From assembly GCA_003326205.1 (NCBI GenBank), contig LWTK01000036.1:1-64000 (forward strand): DNA of 64,000 nucleotides, given 5' to 3'. Source of the DNA: Nostoc sp. ATCC 43529. Its GTDB lineage: Bacteria; Cyanobacteriota; Cyanobacteriia; Cyanobacteriales; Nostocaceae. The notes below the pieces were generated by a model. It made no database searches and was not told the DNA's origin. It was given only the letters and a program-made list of their open reading frames with translations. A program made the position numbers and the translations under genes. Shown piece after piece: positions 33,695 through 45,100 of this stretch (position 1 is the stretch's first letter; each line of letters opens with the position of its first letter).

Positions 33695-36600
33695 CTAACT
33701 CCTTCTAATTCGTCCAGTCAAAGAAGCAACTACAAATATTAATCTCTCTGGATTGACGGGTTTAGCCAGATGCATTTGGAAACCTGCACTCAAAGCCTCT
33801 CTATGCTCATCATCTCTGGTATGGGCGGTTATCGCCACAGCTGGAATTTGTCCTCCTTGCTCAACACTCAGTGCCCTCACCTGGCGAATCAGTGTATAAC
33901 CGTCTTCCTCTGGCATACTGATATCAGACAAAAGTAGGTCATATCCACCAGGATTTGCTATTAGTGTTGATAATGCTTGCCTTGCAGATGCAACCGCCGT
34001 CACTTCAACTCCATAGACCTCAAGTACTGTTGTAAATAACTCGCGTACATATAGTTCGTCATCCACCATAAGTACACGCACATCATCCAGTGATGGTATG
34101 TTATCACCTGACGATACTGACTGCTCTGTTAAGAGCAATGGCTCTGTAGGATTGGGCACAGTTTCTTCGAGGTTAGCTGACAGTGGTAATTTGACGATAA
34201 ATGTTGCTCCTTGTCCCTCGCCTGGGCTATGGGCTTCAACCATACCGCCGTGGAGTTGTATCAAATGACGCACAATCCAAAGCCCTAGTCCCAGTCCAAC
34301 ATTTGAGCGGGTTCTGCCGCTATCTGCTTGGCGGAAGCGATCGAAAACATAGGGCAGAAAGTCAGCTTTGATACCCTGACCTGTGTCGTTGACTTGGATT
34401 TGAGCTTCTTCGCCAATGTATTCTAGTAAAATTTCAATTCTGCCACCACTGGGGGTGAATTTAATCGCGTTAGAAAGTAAATTCCAAATTACTTGTTGTA
34501 AGCGAACGGCATCACCTAAAATTTTTCTGGTGGAAGGTTCGAGGCGAGATTCAATTTGAATATTTTTCGATTCTGCTGATAAACGTACTAGATTTAGAGA
34601 TGACTCAACCACAATGTTAAGTTCAATGAGTTCGAGGTTGAGACGTAGCTTACCTGAGGTGATACGTGAGATATCCAAGAGATCGTCAATTAGCTGGGCT
34701 TGAATCTTGGCGCTGTTTTCGATCGCTTCTAACCCCTGATTTCTGGTCTGTTCATCCAGCGACTGTATCCGCAGCAGTTGTGCCCATCCTAACAGTGCAT
34801 TCAGTGGGTTTCGCAGTTCGTGAGAAAGCATGGATAAAAACTCATCTTTGGCGCGATTGGCTGTTTCCGCAGCAGTCCGGGCTAACTGTTCTTGGGCTAA
34901 TAAATGAGCGCGTTCTGCTTCCCACAGCTTAATTTGGGTTATATCTTCAATAGCCAAGAGAATCAACTGTGCATCGTCTATTTTAGGCATTATTCTTCCA
35001 TTGAGACGCATAGTTTTCTGCCCAATTAACTCAAAATTATGCTCGACTTCAAAATCTTGAATTTGGGATTTGTTTGTGAGAATCTCTTCTAAGAGCGATC
35101 GCAATTGGGGAATATTCCACTGCCCATTGCCAATCTCAAAGATGAAGCGGTTTTCTGTTTGGGCTGGTATAACTTGGAAGGTGTCGTAAAAAGACAAATT
35201 GGCGCTAACCACCCGTAACTCTGCATTCAAGACAACTAGGGATTCTCGCACTGTTTCCACAATGGCTTGGGCGTAATTTCCAGATGCCTTAAGTTGATTC
35301 GCGGTGCGTTTGAGGTCATCAATATCAACTAACACCAACACTGCACCATCAATTTTATTATCGATTGTCCGATAAGGTCGAATTCGCAGGTCATACCAAT
35401 AGCCTTGTTGGTCTTGAACTTCCTCAGCTTTCAGGGTGAGAGTATTAATTACCTGTAAGATTTCTTCTTCTAAGTTCGGGACATTGAGATTGTGGTTAAT
35501 ATCACTTAAAGGTCGCCCTACATCTGTGGAAATAAGGTTAAAGATTGTCTCCGCTATTGGTGTAAAGCGGCGAATGCGTAAATCGCCTCCTAACATTAAA
35601 ATCGGAATATTGATACTGCTGAGAAGATTTTGTAAATCATTGGTGACCTGAGTAGATTCGATATTCCGCCGTTGCAGTTCGTCGTTAATGGTATTGAGTT
35701 CTTCATTAGTTGCTTGAATTTCTTCTTTGGCAGTTTCTAGTTCTTCATTGGTACTTTGCAACTCTTCGTTACTGGAGAGGATCTCTTCGTTGGCAGCTCT
35801 GAGGTCTTGATTAGTGGCTTGCTGTTCCTCAATAATCGATTGTAAATGTTCTTTGGTGGTCGCCAAGTCCTGTTTGAGTTGAATCGTTTCTTGTTTCTCA
35901 ACCTTTGACTGCCTGGATGTGAGGCGGCGTTGGCCAGCTGCTTCTGGTGCAGCACCTGGTGAAGAGGATATGTCTTGAAACAAAACTAAAAAGTAGGTTT
36001 CTCCTGCTACAGAAGATTTGAACGGAATTACATCAAACTTAACCTGCCTAATTCGCTCGCCTTCTTTGAGTTGTAAACCTTCCTTGGCGATGGGCTGCTG
36101 CTGCTTTTTTGCCTGGTGAATTGCGGTGCGTAACTCTAGCCGCAAATCTGCTTTGACCATCTTCAGCAAATTAAAGCTTGGTCTTCCGGGTGCAGGTTCT
36201 AAATAGGAACTAGTTTGTCCTCTAAATTGCAGAATATCCAAATCAGTGTTGATAATTACACCGACTGGAGAGTATTGATTCAATACGATCTCGTCAGCCT
36301 GTTTTTGGATTTCTAAATCATTGAAGCCATCGTCGCTGAGTGTGGGTTGAGAGTGGATAGTTACTACAGGATTGGGGTTGGGGATCATATCGATACTCAG
36401 TCGAGCAGATGCCATTTTCCGTGAATAAATCTTGTACTTTCTGTCTACTAAAGCAAACAAGTCTGTAAACTCACCGACTGTTTCTGAAGTACCCAACATC
36501 AAATAGCCTGTTGGGTTGAGACCATAGTGGAAGATGGGTAAGAGTTTCTTTTGAACTGAGCTTCCCAAATAAATCAACACATTTCGACAAGTAATCAAAT

Positions 36601-37924
36601 CCAGCCGTGAAAAAGGTGGGTCGCCGATGAGGTTTTGTCTGGCGAAGACACACAATTCGCGCACTACCTTACTAATTTGGTAACCGTTTTCTACCGGGAC
36701 AAAGAAGCGCTGTAGACGTTCTGGAGAGATGTCTGCTACTTGGCTGGGTTTGTAAATGCCATTACGTGCTTTGTCGATGGCTAGTTCATTAACATCTGTA
36801 GCAAAAATCTGAATGGGTAGATTGATTTGTTGAATTGTTAAATACTCCAGTAAGCAAATTGCAATGGAGTAAGCTTCCTCACCTGTTGAACATCCCGCTA
36901 CCCAGATCCGCACGGGCAATTCTGGCGTTCGATTCTTGGTAATGATAGGAAATACCTTACTTTTTAAAGCCTCAAAAGCTTCGTTATCGCGGAAAAAGGA
37001 GGTAACGGTGATTAGCACATCTTGATACAAAGCATTCACTTCTTCAGGATACTCCTGGAGATATTTGACATAATCTTCCAGGTTTTCCAGCTTGTGCAAA
37101 ACCATGCGGCGCAACATCCGCCGCTTCAAAGTAGTTTGCTTGTATTGGCTAAAGTCAACTCCACTAGAAATTCGCAGCAGACTAAAGATTGTAGAGAGAG
37201 TATCTGTATTTTCCGTCGGCAATACCTCGCTAGGTTTGATTGGGGTGGGGCTAGCGACATAGGGATGACGACTAATTTTTGTCAGTTCTTCGGCGATTTC
37301 TTCTGGGGTAAGGATAAAGTCTACGTGACCGGAAGCGATGGCACTGCTGGGCATACTACTGACTTGTGCTGTGTTTTCACACTGGGCAAAGGTAATGCCG
37401 CCAGCCCCTTTTATGACTTCCAATCCCCTTGCGCCATCGGCATCGCCTCCTGATAGTACCACTGCGATCGCTTTACTTCCTCGCTCCTCTGCCAAGGAAA
37501 TAAAGAAAGCATCCACTGTCATAAAATAGCCGCGAGTCTTTTCGCGTGGCGACAGTTTCAATACCCCCTCAGAAATAGTCATCTTGGCATTGGGTGGAAT
37601 TACATACACATGATTTGGTTCCACCACCATACCATCCTGCACCTCATGTACAGGCATCTGAGTTGTTCTGGAGAGAATTTCACTCAACAAGCTTTTTTGA
37701 TTGGGGCTTAAGTGTTGAATTATCACAAAGGCCATGCCTGTATCATTTGGCAAATGGCTGAGCAATTGTGTAAACGCCTCTAATCCACCCGCAGAGGCTC
37801 CCATTGCCACAATTGGAAATAATACTTTTTCATTTTCTTGTTTTTCTTCGTGATTGCGGCTTTTGTCTGTAGTGGAATTAGATTGAGAGTTTTTGGAAGA
37901 CCGCCGTGGTGCCATGTTGTCCAC
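33695..37924 (-). CDS. giant CheB-CheR-PAS hybrid histidine kinase with receiver
   Basis: This 1409-residue soluble protein has a CheB methylesterase domain at about 35-220 (GASAGG, QHLSP, GGDADGA) and a CheR methyltransferase at about 250-510 (AGCSTGEEAYSIA). A linker with a long coiled coil of QATNEEL-type heptads follows near 670-790, then PAS-type domains at about 790-1010. The HisKA domain has SHELRNPLNALL near 1035-1050, an HATPase follows to about 1260, and the C-terminal receiver starts at about 1280 (DDE pair, LLSDISMP). There are no membrane helices. Such CheB/CheR kinases integrate methylation-like and phosphorelay signals; the input is unknown. It is divergent from the HAMP-array kinase. 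Confidence 0.92.
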   Translation of the reverse strand: MDNMAPRRSSKNSQSNSTTDKSRNHEEKQENEKVLFPIVAMGASAGGLEAFTQLLSHLPNDTGMAFVIIQHLSPNQKSLLSEILSRTTQMPVHEVQDGMVVEPNHVYVIPPNAKMTISEGVLKLSPREKTRGYFMTVDAFFISLAEERGSKAIAVVLSGGDADGARGLEVIKGAGGITFAQCENTAQVSSMPSSAIASGHVDFILTPEEIAEELTKISRHPYVASPTPIKPSEVLPTENTDTLSTIFSLLRISSGVDFSQYKQTTLKRRMLRRMVLHKLENLEDYVKYLQEYPEEVNALYQDVLITVTSFFRDNEAFEALKSKVFPIITKNRTPELPVRIWVAGCSTGEEAYSIAICLLEYLTIQQINLPIQIFATDVNELAIDKARNGIYKPSQVADISPERLQRFFVPVENGYQISKVVRELCVFARQNLIGDPPFSRLDLITCRNVLIYLGSSVQKKLLPIFHYGLNPTGYLMLGTSETVGEFTDLFALVDRKYKIYSRKMASARLSIDMIPNPNPVVTIHSQPTLSDDGFNDLEIQKQADEIVLNQYSPVGVIINTDLDILQFRGQTSSYLEPAPGRPSFNLLKMVKADLRLELRTAIHQAKKQQQPIAKEGLQLKEGERIRQVKFDVIPFKSSVAGETYFLVLFQDISSSPGAAPEAAGQRRLTSRQSKVEKQETIQLKQDLATTKEHLQSIIEEQQATNQDLRAANEEILSSNEELQSTNEELETAKEEIQATNEELNTINDELQRRNIESTQVTNDLQNLLSSINIPILMLGGDLRIRRFTPIAETIFNLISTDVGRPLSDINHNLNVPNLEEEILQVINTLTLKAEEVQDQQGYWYDLRIRPYRTIDNKIDGAVLVLVDIDDLKRTANQLKASGNYAQAIVETVRESLVVLNAELRVVSANLSFYDTFQVIPAQTENRFIFEIGNGQWNIPQLRSLLEEILTNKSQIQDFEVEHNFELIGQKTMRLNGRIMPKIDDAQLILLAIEDITQIKLWEAERAHLLAQEQLARTAAETANRAKDEFLSMLSHELRNPLNALLGWAQLLRIQSLDEQTRNQGLEAIENSAKIQAQLIDDLLDISRITSGKLRLNLELIELNIVVESSLNLVRLSAESKNIQIESRLEPSTRKILGDAVRLQQVIWNLLSNAIKFTPSGGRIEILLEYIGEEAQIQVNDTGQGIKADFLPYVFDRFRQADSGRTRSNVGLGLGLWIVRHLIQLHGGMVEAHSPGEGQGATFIVKLPLSANLEETVPNPTEPLLLTEQSVSSGDNIPSLDDVRVLMVDDELYVRELFTTVLEVYGVEVTAVASARQALSTLIANPGGYDLLLSDISMPEEDGYTLIRQVRALSVEQGGQIPAVAITAHTRDDEHREALSAGFQMHLAKPVNPERLIFVVASLTGRIRRS

Positions 37925-38082
37925 TAAAATTTATATTTATATAGTTTGGGGTGCTTTATCTTTAATTAAAATAAATTCCATATCCCTATTTTGACTGTTT
38001 TCACATAGCTTTAAGTTAATAGGGCTAATATTATACCTATAGTACTAGAAATCTTCTATTCCAAAAGTAAGAAAATGGTATT

Positions 38083-38292
38083 AGGCGATGCAACAAAGGT
38101 GCAAGGCGATGCAACAAAGGTGCAAGGCGATGCAACAAAGGTGCAAGGCGATGCAATAAAGGTGCAAGGCGATGCAACAAAGGTGCAAGGCGATGCAACA
38201 AAGGTGCAAGGCGATGCAACAAAGGTGCAAGGCGATGCAACAAAGGTGCAAGGCGATGCAACAAAGGTGCAAGGCGATGCAACAAAGGTGCA
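38083..38292. repeat. ten perfect-period 21-bp repeats (AGGCGATGCAACAAAGGTGCA)
   Basis: Ten contiguous 21-bp units fill exactly 210 bp; one unit (the fourth) differs by one base (GCAATAAAGG). As 21 is a multiple of three and most frames of the unit lack a stop, spurious ORFs of 60-110 codons arise on both strands (for example repeated GDATKVQ). The core GGCGATGCAAC is shared with the array at 1089-1151. Confidence 0.95.
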
Positions 38293-38416
38293 GGTCAAGA
38301 GACTTGTGTGTACACCGTAGCCTTCGTGAGAAGGGAGCCAGAGATTTAATTCCCCTTCTCCTGTGGAATACTGTTGGCTAATCAGAGGTGACACCCCTCA
38401 GATTGAACAATTTTTC

Positions 38417-38471
38417 GTCATACCACCAGATGTAGAGACGTAGCAATGCTACGTCTCTACAAATCAATTTG
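38417..38471. repeat. palindromic repeat GTAGAGACGTAGCAATGCTACGTCTCTAC (copy 2)
   Basis: A near-perfect inverted repeat within TCATACCACC...AATCAATTTG, related to 33616-33668 in both palindrome and flanks, with the kinase gene between the two. Confidence 0.75.
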
Positions 38472-39183
38472 TAAGTAAACGAGGAGTCTGACTTCTATTT
38501 GCCAGCTGCATCCTGTGGGAGAAGGGGTTAATCGTGTCTGTACAGGTAGGAAATTTTTGCAAAAATCAAATGCATACTCGTTAACGAATCACAAAGACTT
38601 ATTAACGAATTTTAATCTATAGGACTCATATTTGATTTTTGAACAAAATTCAGTACCCTTTAATTTTCTATAACCCTCTTGCCTATTGCCTTTTGCCTCT
38701 TGCCTACCCACATAGATCGGTTCATAAATAAAATCGGACTTCTATATACCAAATTATGTTTATAAATCATGCTCTCCCCTGCTTGCCAGTCTACCGATAG
38801 AAAATATTTGCTAATTATCCATAACAGAGATTGAATAGCTATCATTAGCTAAGTGGTATGGCAGATACACAAACGCTACTACCATTTAGTTAGCGGTCTT
38901 TATCAACTGCTGACACTCGCACCCATAAAAATTAGTTCGATCCTCTTTCTATTCCCTACTATCTATTTTGATAAGCGTTACCTAAAAGTATTGTCATTAG
39001 TAGTTCGCCAAGAAAACTTGGCAGGGTAAAGGATAAGGAGAAAAGGGTAAAGATTTTTAATAGCTTTCTCTTTCACCTTTTCCCTTTCCCCAGCCCTAAC
39101 AAGTACATTTTTGACTTGGCACACTAGGTACGGGTGCAAAAAATACAACAAATTCTGCAAGAATCACGTTTAAGGATAAGGCT

Positions 39184-42100
39184 ATGGCGACCGAACAGTT
39201 GACTAGAGACAGCGACAATCTCGATTTAAATCAGCTACTTAGAACGCTGACAGCTGTCAAGCACGGTGACTTCTCGACTCGGATGCCCATAGACCATACT
39301 GGTGTAGCTGGGAAAATAGCTGATACGCTCAATGATATAATCGATCAAAATCAGCGGATGGCGACGGAGCTTCAGCGAATTGGTAATGTCGTCGGCAAAG
39401 AAGGCAAGATTAGCGATCGCGCTTCTTTAGGAGATGTTCGCGGTTCTTGGTCAGATTGTGTAGATTCTGTCAACACTTTAATTACAGATTTAGTCCAACC
39501 CACAGCAGAAACAACCCGCGTTATTCGGGCTGTGGCTAACGGTGATTTATCGCAAACCATCGCCACAGAAATTGAAGGCAGACCACTCCAAGGTGAGTTT
39601 CTCCAAACTGCCAATATCGTCAACACGATGGTAGACCGCCTCGGTTCCTTTGCTTCGGAAGTTACCAGGGTTGCTAGGGAGGTGGGAACCGAAGGTAAAC
39701 TCGGCGTGCAAGCCCAAGTGCGCGGCGTGGCTGGCACCTGGAAGGATCTCACCGACAATGTGAACTTGATGGCGGGAAATCTTACCGGGCAAGTCCGCAA
39801 TATTGCGGAAGTTGCCACAGCGATCGCCAACGGTGACCTATCCAAAAAAATCACTGTGGATGTCAAAGGTGAAATTTTGGAACTCAAAAACACCGTTAAC
39901 ACAATGGTGGATCAATTGAATTCCTTTGCATCAGAAGTCACAAGAGTTGCCCGCGAGGTGGGAACCGAAGGTAAGTTGGGCGTACAAGCCGAAGTTAAAG
40001 GAGTTGCCGGGACTTGGAAGGATCTCACAGACAACGTTAACTTAATGGCGGGTAACTTAACCGCCCAAGTCCGCAACATTGCCGAAGTCACAACAGCGGT
40101 AGCTAACGGCGACTTGTCGAAGAAAATTACAGTCAACGTCAAAGGCGAAATTTTGGAGTTGAAAAACACCGTTAACATCATGGTGGATCAACTCAATTCC
40201 TTTGCATCGGAAGTAACGCGGGTTGCTAGAGAGGTGGGTGCAGAAGGCAAACTCGGCGGTCAAGCAGAAGTGAGAGGCGTGGCGGGTACCTGGAAGGATC
40301 TCACCGATAGCGTGAATTTCATGGCGGGAAGCTTAACGGCACAGGTGCGGAACATTGCCGAAGTGACGACGGCGGTAGCTAACGGCGACCTTTCCAAGAA
40401 AATCACTGTGGATGTGAAGGGCGAAATTCTGGAGTTGAAAAACACCATTAATACAATGGTGGATCAATTGAATTCCTTTGCATCGGAAGTAACGCGGGTT
40501 GCCAGAGAGGTGGGAACCGAAGGAAAACTCGGCGTACAAGCAGAAGTGCGGGGAGTGGCTGGCACTTGGAAAGACTTAACGGACAACGTTAACTTAATGG
40601 CGGGGAACCTCACCGGACAGGTGCGAAATATTGCCGAAGTTGCCACAGCGATCGCCAGCGGTGACCTCTCCAAAAAAATCACTGTGGATGTGAAGGGCGA
40701 AATTCTGGAGTTGAAAAACACCATCAATATCATGGTGGATCAACTGAGTTCCTTTGCATCGGAAGTAACAAGAGTTGCCCGTGAGGTGGGCAGTGAAGGA
40801 AAACTCGGCGTGCAAGCAGATGTGCGCGGTGTAGCTGGCACTTGGAAAGATTTAACTGACAGCGTGAACTTCATGGCAGGCAGTTTAACGGCACAGGTGC
40901 GGAACATTGCAGATGTGACCACGGCTGTAGCCAATGGCGACCTCTCCAAGAAAATCACCGTTGATGTGAAGGGTGAAATTTTGGAGTTGAAAAACACCAT
41001 CAATACAATGGTGGATCAACTGAGTTCCTTTGCATCGGAAGTAACGCGGGTGGCGCGGGAAGTGGGAACCGAAGGTAAGTTGGGCGTACAAGCCGAAGTC
41101 CGGGGTGTGGCGGGGACTTGGAAAGACTTAACCGACAATGTAAACTTAATGGCGGGGAACTTGACCGACCAAGTGCGAAACATTGCGGAAGTTGCCACTG
41201 CGATCGCTAATGGCGACCTTTCTAAGAAAATTACTGTAGCTGTCAAAGGTGAAATTTTGGAGTTGAAAAACACCATCAATATAATGGTGGATCAACTCAA
41301 CTCCTTTGCAAGTGAAGTTACGCGGGTTGCACGGGAGGTAGGCAGTGAAGGAAAACTCGGCGTACAAGCAGACGTGCGCGGCGTAGCTGGCACCTGGAAA
41401 GACTTAACCGACAGCGTGAACTTCATGGCGGGAAGCTTAACGGCACAGGTGCGAAACATTGCCGCCGTGACAACCGCCGTAGCAAATGGCGACCTCTCAA
41501 AGAAAATTTCCGTCGATGTCAAAGGTGAAATTTTGGAGTTGAAAAACACCGTCAACACAATGGTAGATCAACTCAATTCCTTTGCATCGGAAGTCACGCG
41601 GGTGGCGCGGGAAGTGGGAACCGAAGGAAAGCTTGGCGTACAAGCCGAAGTTAAAGGAGTTGCCGGGACTTGGAAGGACTTAACCGACAGTGTAAACTTC
41701 ATGGCGGGAAGCTTGACGGCACAGGTGCGGAACATTGCCGAGGTGACAACGGCAGTAGCTAACGGCGACCTTTCTAAGAAAATCACCGTTGATGTGAAAG
41801 GCGAAATTCTGGAGTTGAAGATTACCATCAACACAATGGTGGATCAACTTAATTCCTTTGCATCAGAAGTGACGCGGGTTGCCAGAGAAGTGGGAACCGA
41901 AGGAAAACTCGGCGTGCAAGCCTACGTTAGAGGCGTTGCCGGTACCTGGAAAGATTTAACAGACAACGTAAACTCAATGGCGGGGAACCTCACCGGACAA
42001 GTCCGCAACATCGCCGAAGTTACCAAGGCGGTGGCGAATGGCGACCTTTCTAAGAAAATTACCGTCGATGCCAAAGGCGAAATTTTAGATTTGAAGAATA

Positions 42101-45100
42101 CCACTAATACAATGGTGGATCAACTGAGTTCCTTTGCAAGTGAAGTAACGCGGGTAGCGCGGGAAGTGGGCACCGAAGGAAAACTCGGCGGACAAGCCCA
42201 AGTCCAAGGTGTTGCAGGTACCTGGAAAGATTTAACCGACAACGTAAACTCGATGGCGGGGAACTTAACGGCACAGGTGCGGGGTATTGCAAGAGTTGTA
42301 ACCGCAGTTGCTAACGGCGACTTGAAACGCAAATTAATGTTAGATGCCAAAGGCGAAATTGAAACTTTGGCAGAAACCATCAACGAAATGATTGATACCC
42401 TAGCCACCTTCGCCAACCAGGTAACCACAGTAGCGCGGGAAGTGGGAATCGAAGGAAAATTAGGCGGCCAAGCAAGAGTACCTGGGGCGGCGGGAACTTG
42501 GAAAGACTTGACCGATAACGTCAACGAACTCGCTGCTACATTGACAACACAGTTGCGAGCGATCGCGGAAGTTGCTACAGCTGTAACTAAAGGCGATTTA
42601 ACTCGTTCCATTGCCGTGGAAGCACTAGGGGAAGTTGCCATCCTCAAAGACAACATCAACCAGATGATTGCCAACCTGCGGGAAACAACTCAGAAAAACA
42701 CCGAACAAGACTGGTTGAAAACTAACCTGGCGAAATTTACTCGAATGCTCCAAGGTCAGCGAGATTTGGAAACCGTATCTAAATTAATTCTCTCAGAACT
42801 CGCACCCTTGGTAGGAGCGCAACACGGCGTATTCTATTTGATGGACGCCGCGGACAATAATAGCTCGTTTTTGAAACTAATTAGTAGCTACGCGTATCGC
42901 GAACGCAAACATCTAGCCAACCGCTTCCACATGGGTGAAGGTTTGGTGGGACAATGCGCCTTAGAAAAAGAGCGAATTTTGCTGACGGAAGTGCCGACTG
43001 ACTACATTAAAATTGGCTCTGGTTTAGGAGAAGCCACCCCACTGAATGCCGTAGTTTTACCCGTACTCTTTGAAGGACAAGTCACAGCAGTCATTGAATT
43101 AGCATCCTTCCGCCGCTTTAGCGAAATCCACTTGACATTCTTCGACCAGCTTACAGAAAGTATAGCGATCGTCTTGAACACCATCGCCGCTTCCATGCGA
43201 ACTGAAGAATTACTCAAGCAGTCGCAATCATTGGCTGAAGAACTACAAACCCAGCAAAATGAACTTAGGGAAACCAACAAACGCCTAGAACAGCAAGCGC
43301 AATCGCTCAAAGCCTCAGAAGATTTACTCAAAGGACAGCAAGAAGAACTGCAACAAACCAACGCCGAATTAGAAGAAAAAGCAGAATTACTGGCTCAACA
43401 AAAGAAAGAAGTCGAGCGCAAAAATCGGGAAATCGAACAAGCCAGAACGTCTTTGGAAGAAAAAGCCGAACAACTCGCCCTCTCTTCAAAATACAAATCA
43501 GAGTTTCTTGCCAACATGTCCCACGAATTGCGGACACCGTTGAATAGCTTGTTAATTTTAGCCAAGCTATTAGCAGATAACATAGATGGCAACCTCAATA
43601 ACAAACAAGTCGAATACAGCCAGACAATTTACTCAGCAGGTACAGATTTATTGGCGTTAATTAACGACATTCTCGACCTCGCCAAAATTGAATCTGGAAC
43701 CATGTCAATTGAAATGACCCAAATGCTTTTGGTAGAATTGGGCGAACAAATCGAGCGCACCTTCCGGCAAATAGCCAACAGCAAAGGACTTGGTTTCACA
43801 ATTGAATTTGTTCCGGAATTGCCTTTGAGCATTTATACAGATGTCAAACGCTTACAACAAGTGTTGAAAAATCTCCTTTCCAACGCTTTTAAATTTACAG
43901 AACGCGGAGAAGTCCGGTTGCGGGTTGCAGTAGCGCAGCAAGGATGGAGTTCCGACCACGAAATTTTAAATCACGCCCAGTTAGTCATTGCCTTCTCAGT
44001 CAGCGATACAGGTATTGGCATTGCCCTCGAAAAACAAAAAGTCATCTTCGAGGCATTCCAGCAAGCCGATGGTTCTACCAGTCGCAAATACGGCGGCACC
44101 GGCTTAGGCTTATCAATTAGCCGCGAAATTGCCCGTTTGTTTGGCGGTGAAATCAAATTAGTCAGTCAACCCGGTGAAGGTAGCACCTTTACATTCTATT
44201 TACCACAAGGTGGAGGACACGGGGAAATAGGACACGAGGACATGGGGACGCGGGGACGCTCTGACGCGGAGAGAATATTTGAGCGATTCTCTGCGTCTCC
44301 CAATCTGCCACTATCTACTTCTTCTTTCTCGGCGTCAGAGCGTCTCCCCCTCCCCGCGTCTTCTTCACCTCCTCACTCCCCACTAATAAATGACGATCGC
44401 GGTGTTATCGACCCTGGCGATCGCGTATTATTAATTGTCGAAGATGACGTTAATTTTGCCCGTATCCTTCTAGATATGGCGCAACAGCAAGGATTTAAGG
44501 TAATAACTGCCCAAACTGGCACCACAGGCTTGATGCTAGCCCAGCAATTTTTACCTTCAGCCGTTTTACTAGACATCAGATTGCCAGAAATGGATGGATG
44601 GACAGTATTAGATCGTCTCAAACACGACCCGAATACTCGTCATATTCCCGTACACATCATGACTGTTGAGGAAGGCAGACAGCGCGGTTTGCAACTAGGA
44701 GCGATCGCATATCTGCAAAAACCATTAACTAGTGAGACAATATCGGAAGCGCTGGGTAGAATTAAAGGCTTCGTCGAACGCCAAGTGAAAAATCTCCTAG
44801 TAGTGGAAGACGACGACACCCAACGCCACAGCATTGTGGAGTTAATTGGCAACAGCGACGTTGCTACCACCGCCGTTAGCAACGGTGCCGCAGCCTTAGA
44901 GGCCATCCGCACCCAACATTTTGATTGTCTCGTCCTCGATTTAGGACTACCAGACATGACCGGGTTTGAACTCATCGAGCAAATCAAGCTGTTACCTAAC
45001 GGGAAATCTCTACCAATTATTGTCTACACGGGTAGAGAAATTAGCAAAGCTCAAGAAACCGAACTCAGACGCATTGCAGAGACAATCATTATAAAAGATG

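Larger units (their letters stand above)
37925..39183. promoter_or_regulatory. 1.26-kb divergent spacer between two giant kinases
   Basis: No convincing gene. It contains the ten-copy 21-bp array (38083-38292), a palindrome related to one downstream of the left kinase (38417-38471), short TTGCCTxTTGCCT runs near 38680, and AT-rich stretches. It must hold both kinase promoters, which were not pinpointed. Confidence 0.6.

Noticed and set aside
33695..37924. Plus-strand ORFs such as 37022-37453 inside the CheB/CheR kinase gene
   Set aside because: They overlap a full-length, motif-rich gene and have no recognisable content.
38037..38394. Several overlapping repeat-protein ORFs, or a CRISPR array, at the 21-bp repeats
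   Set aside because: The 21-bp period leaves most frames open on both strands; units are contiguous without variable spacers, so it is not CRISPR.
39372..42674. Long antisense ORFs across the HAMP array
   Set aside because: Shadow frames of the repeated coding sequence; they recur with the 276-bp unit.
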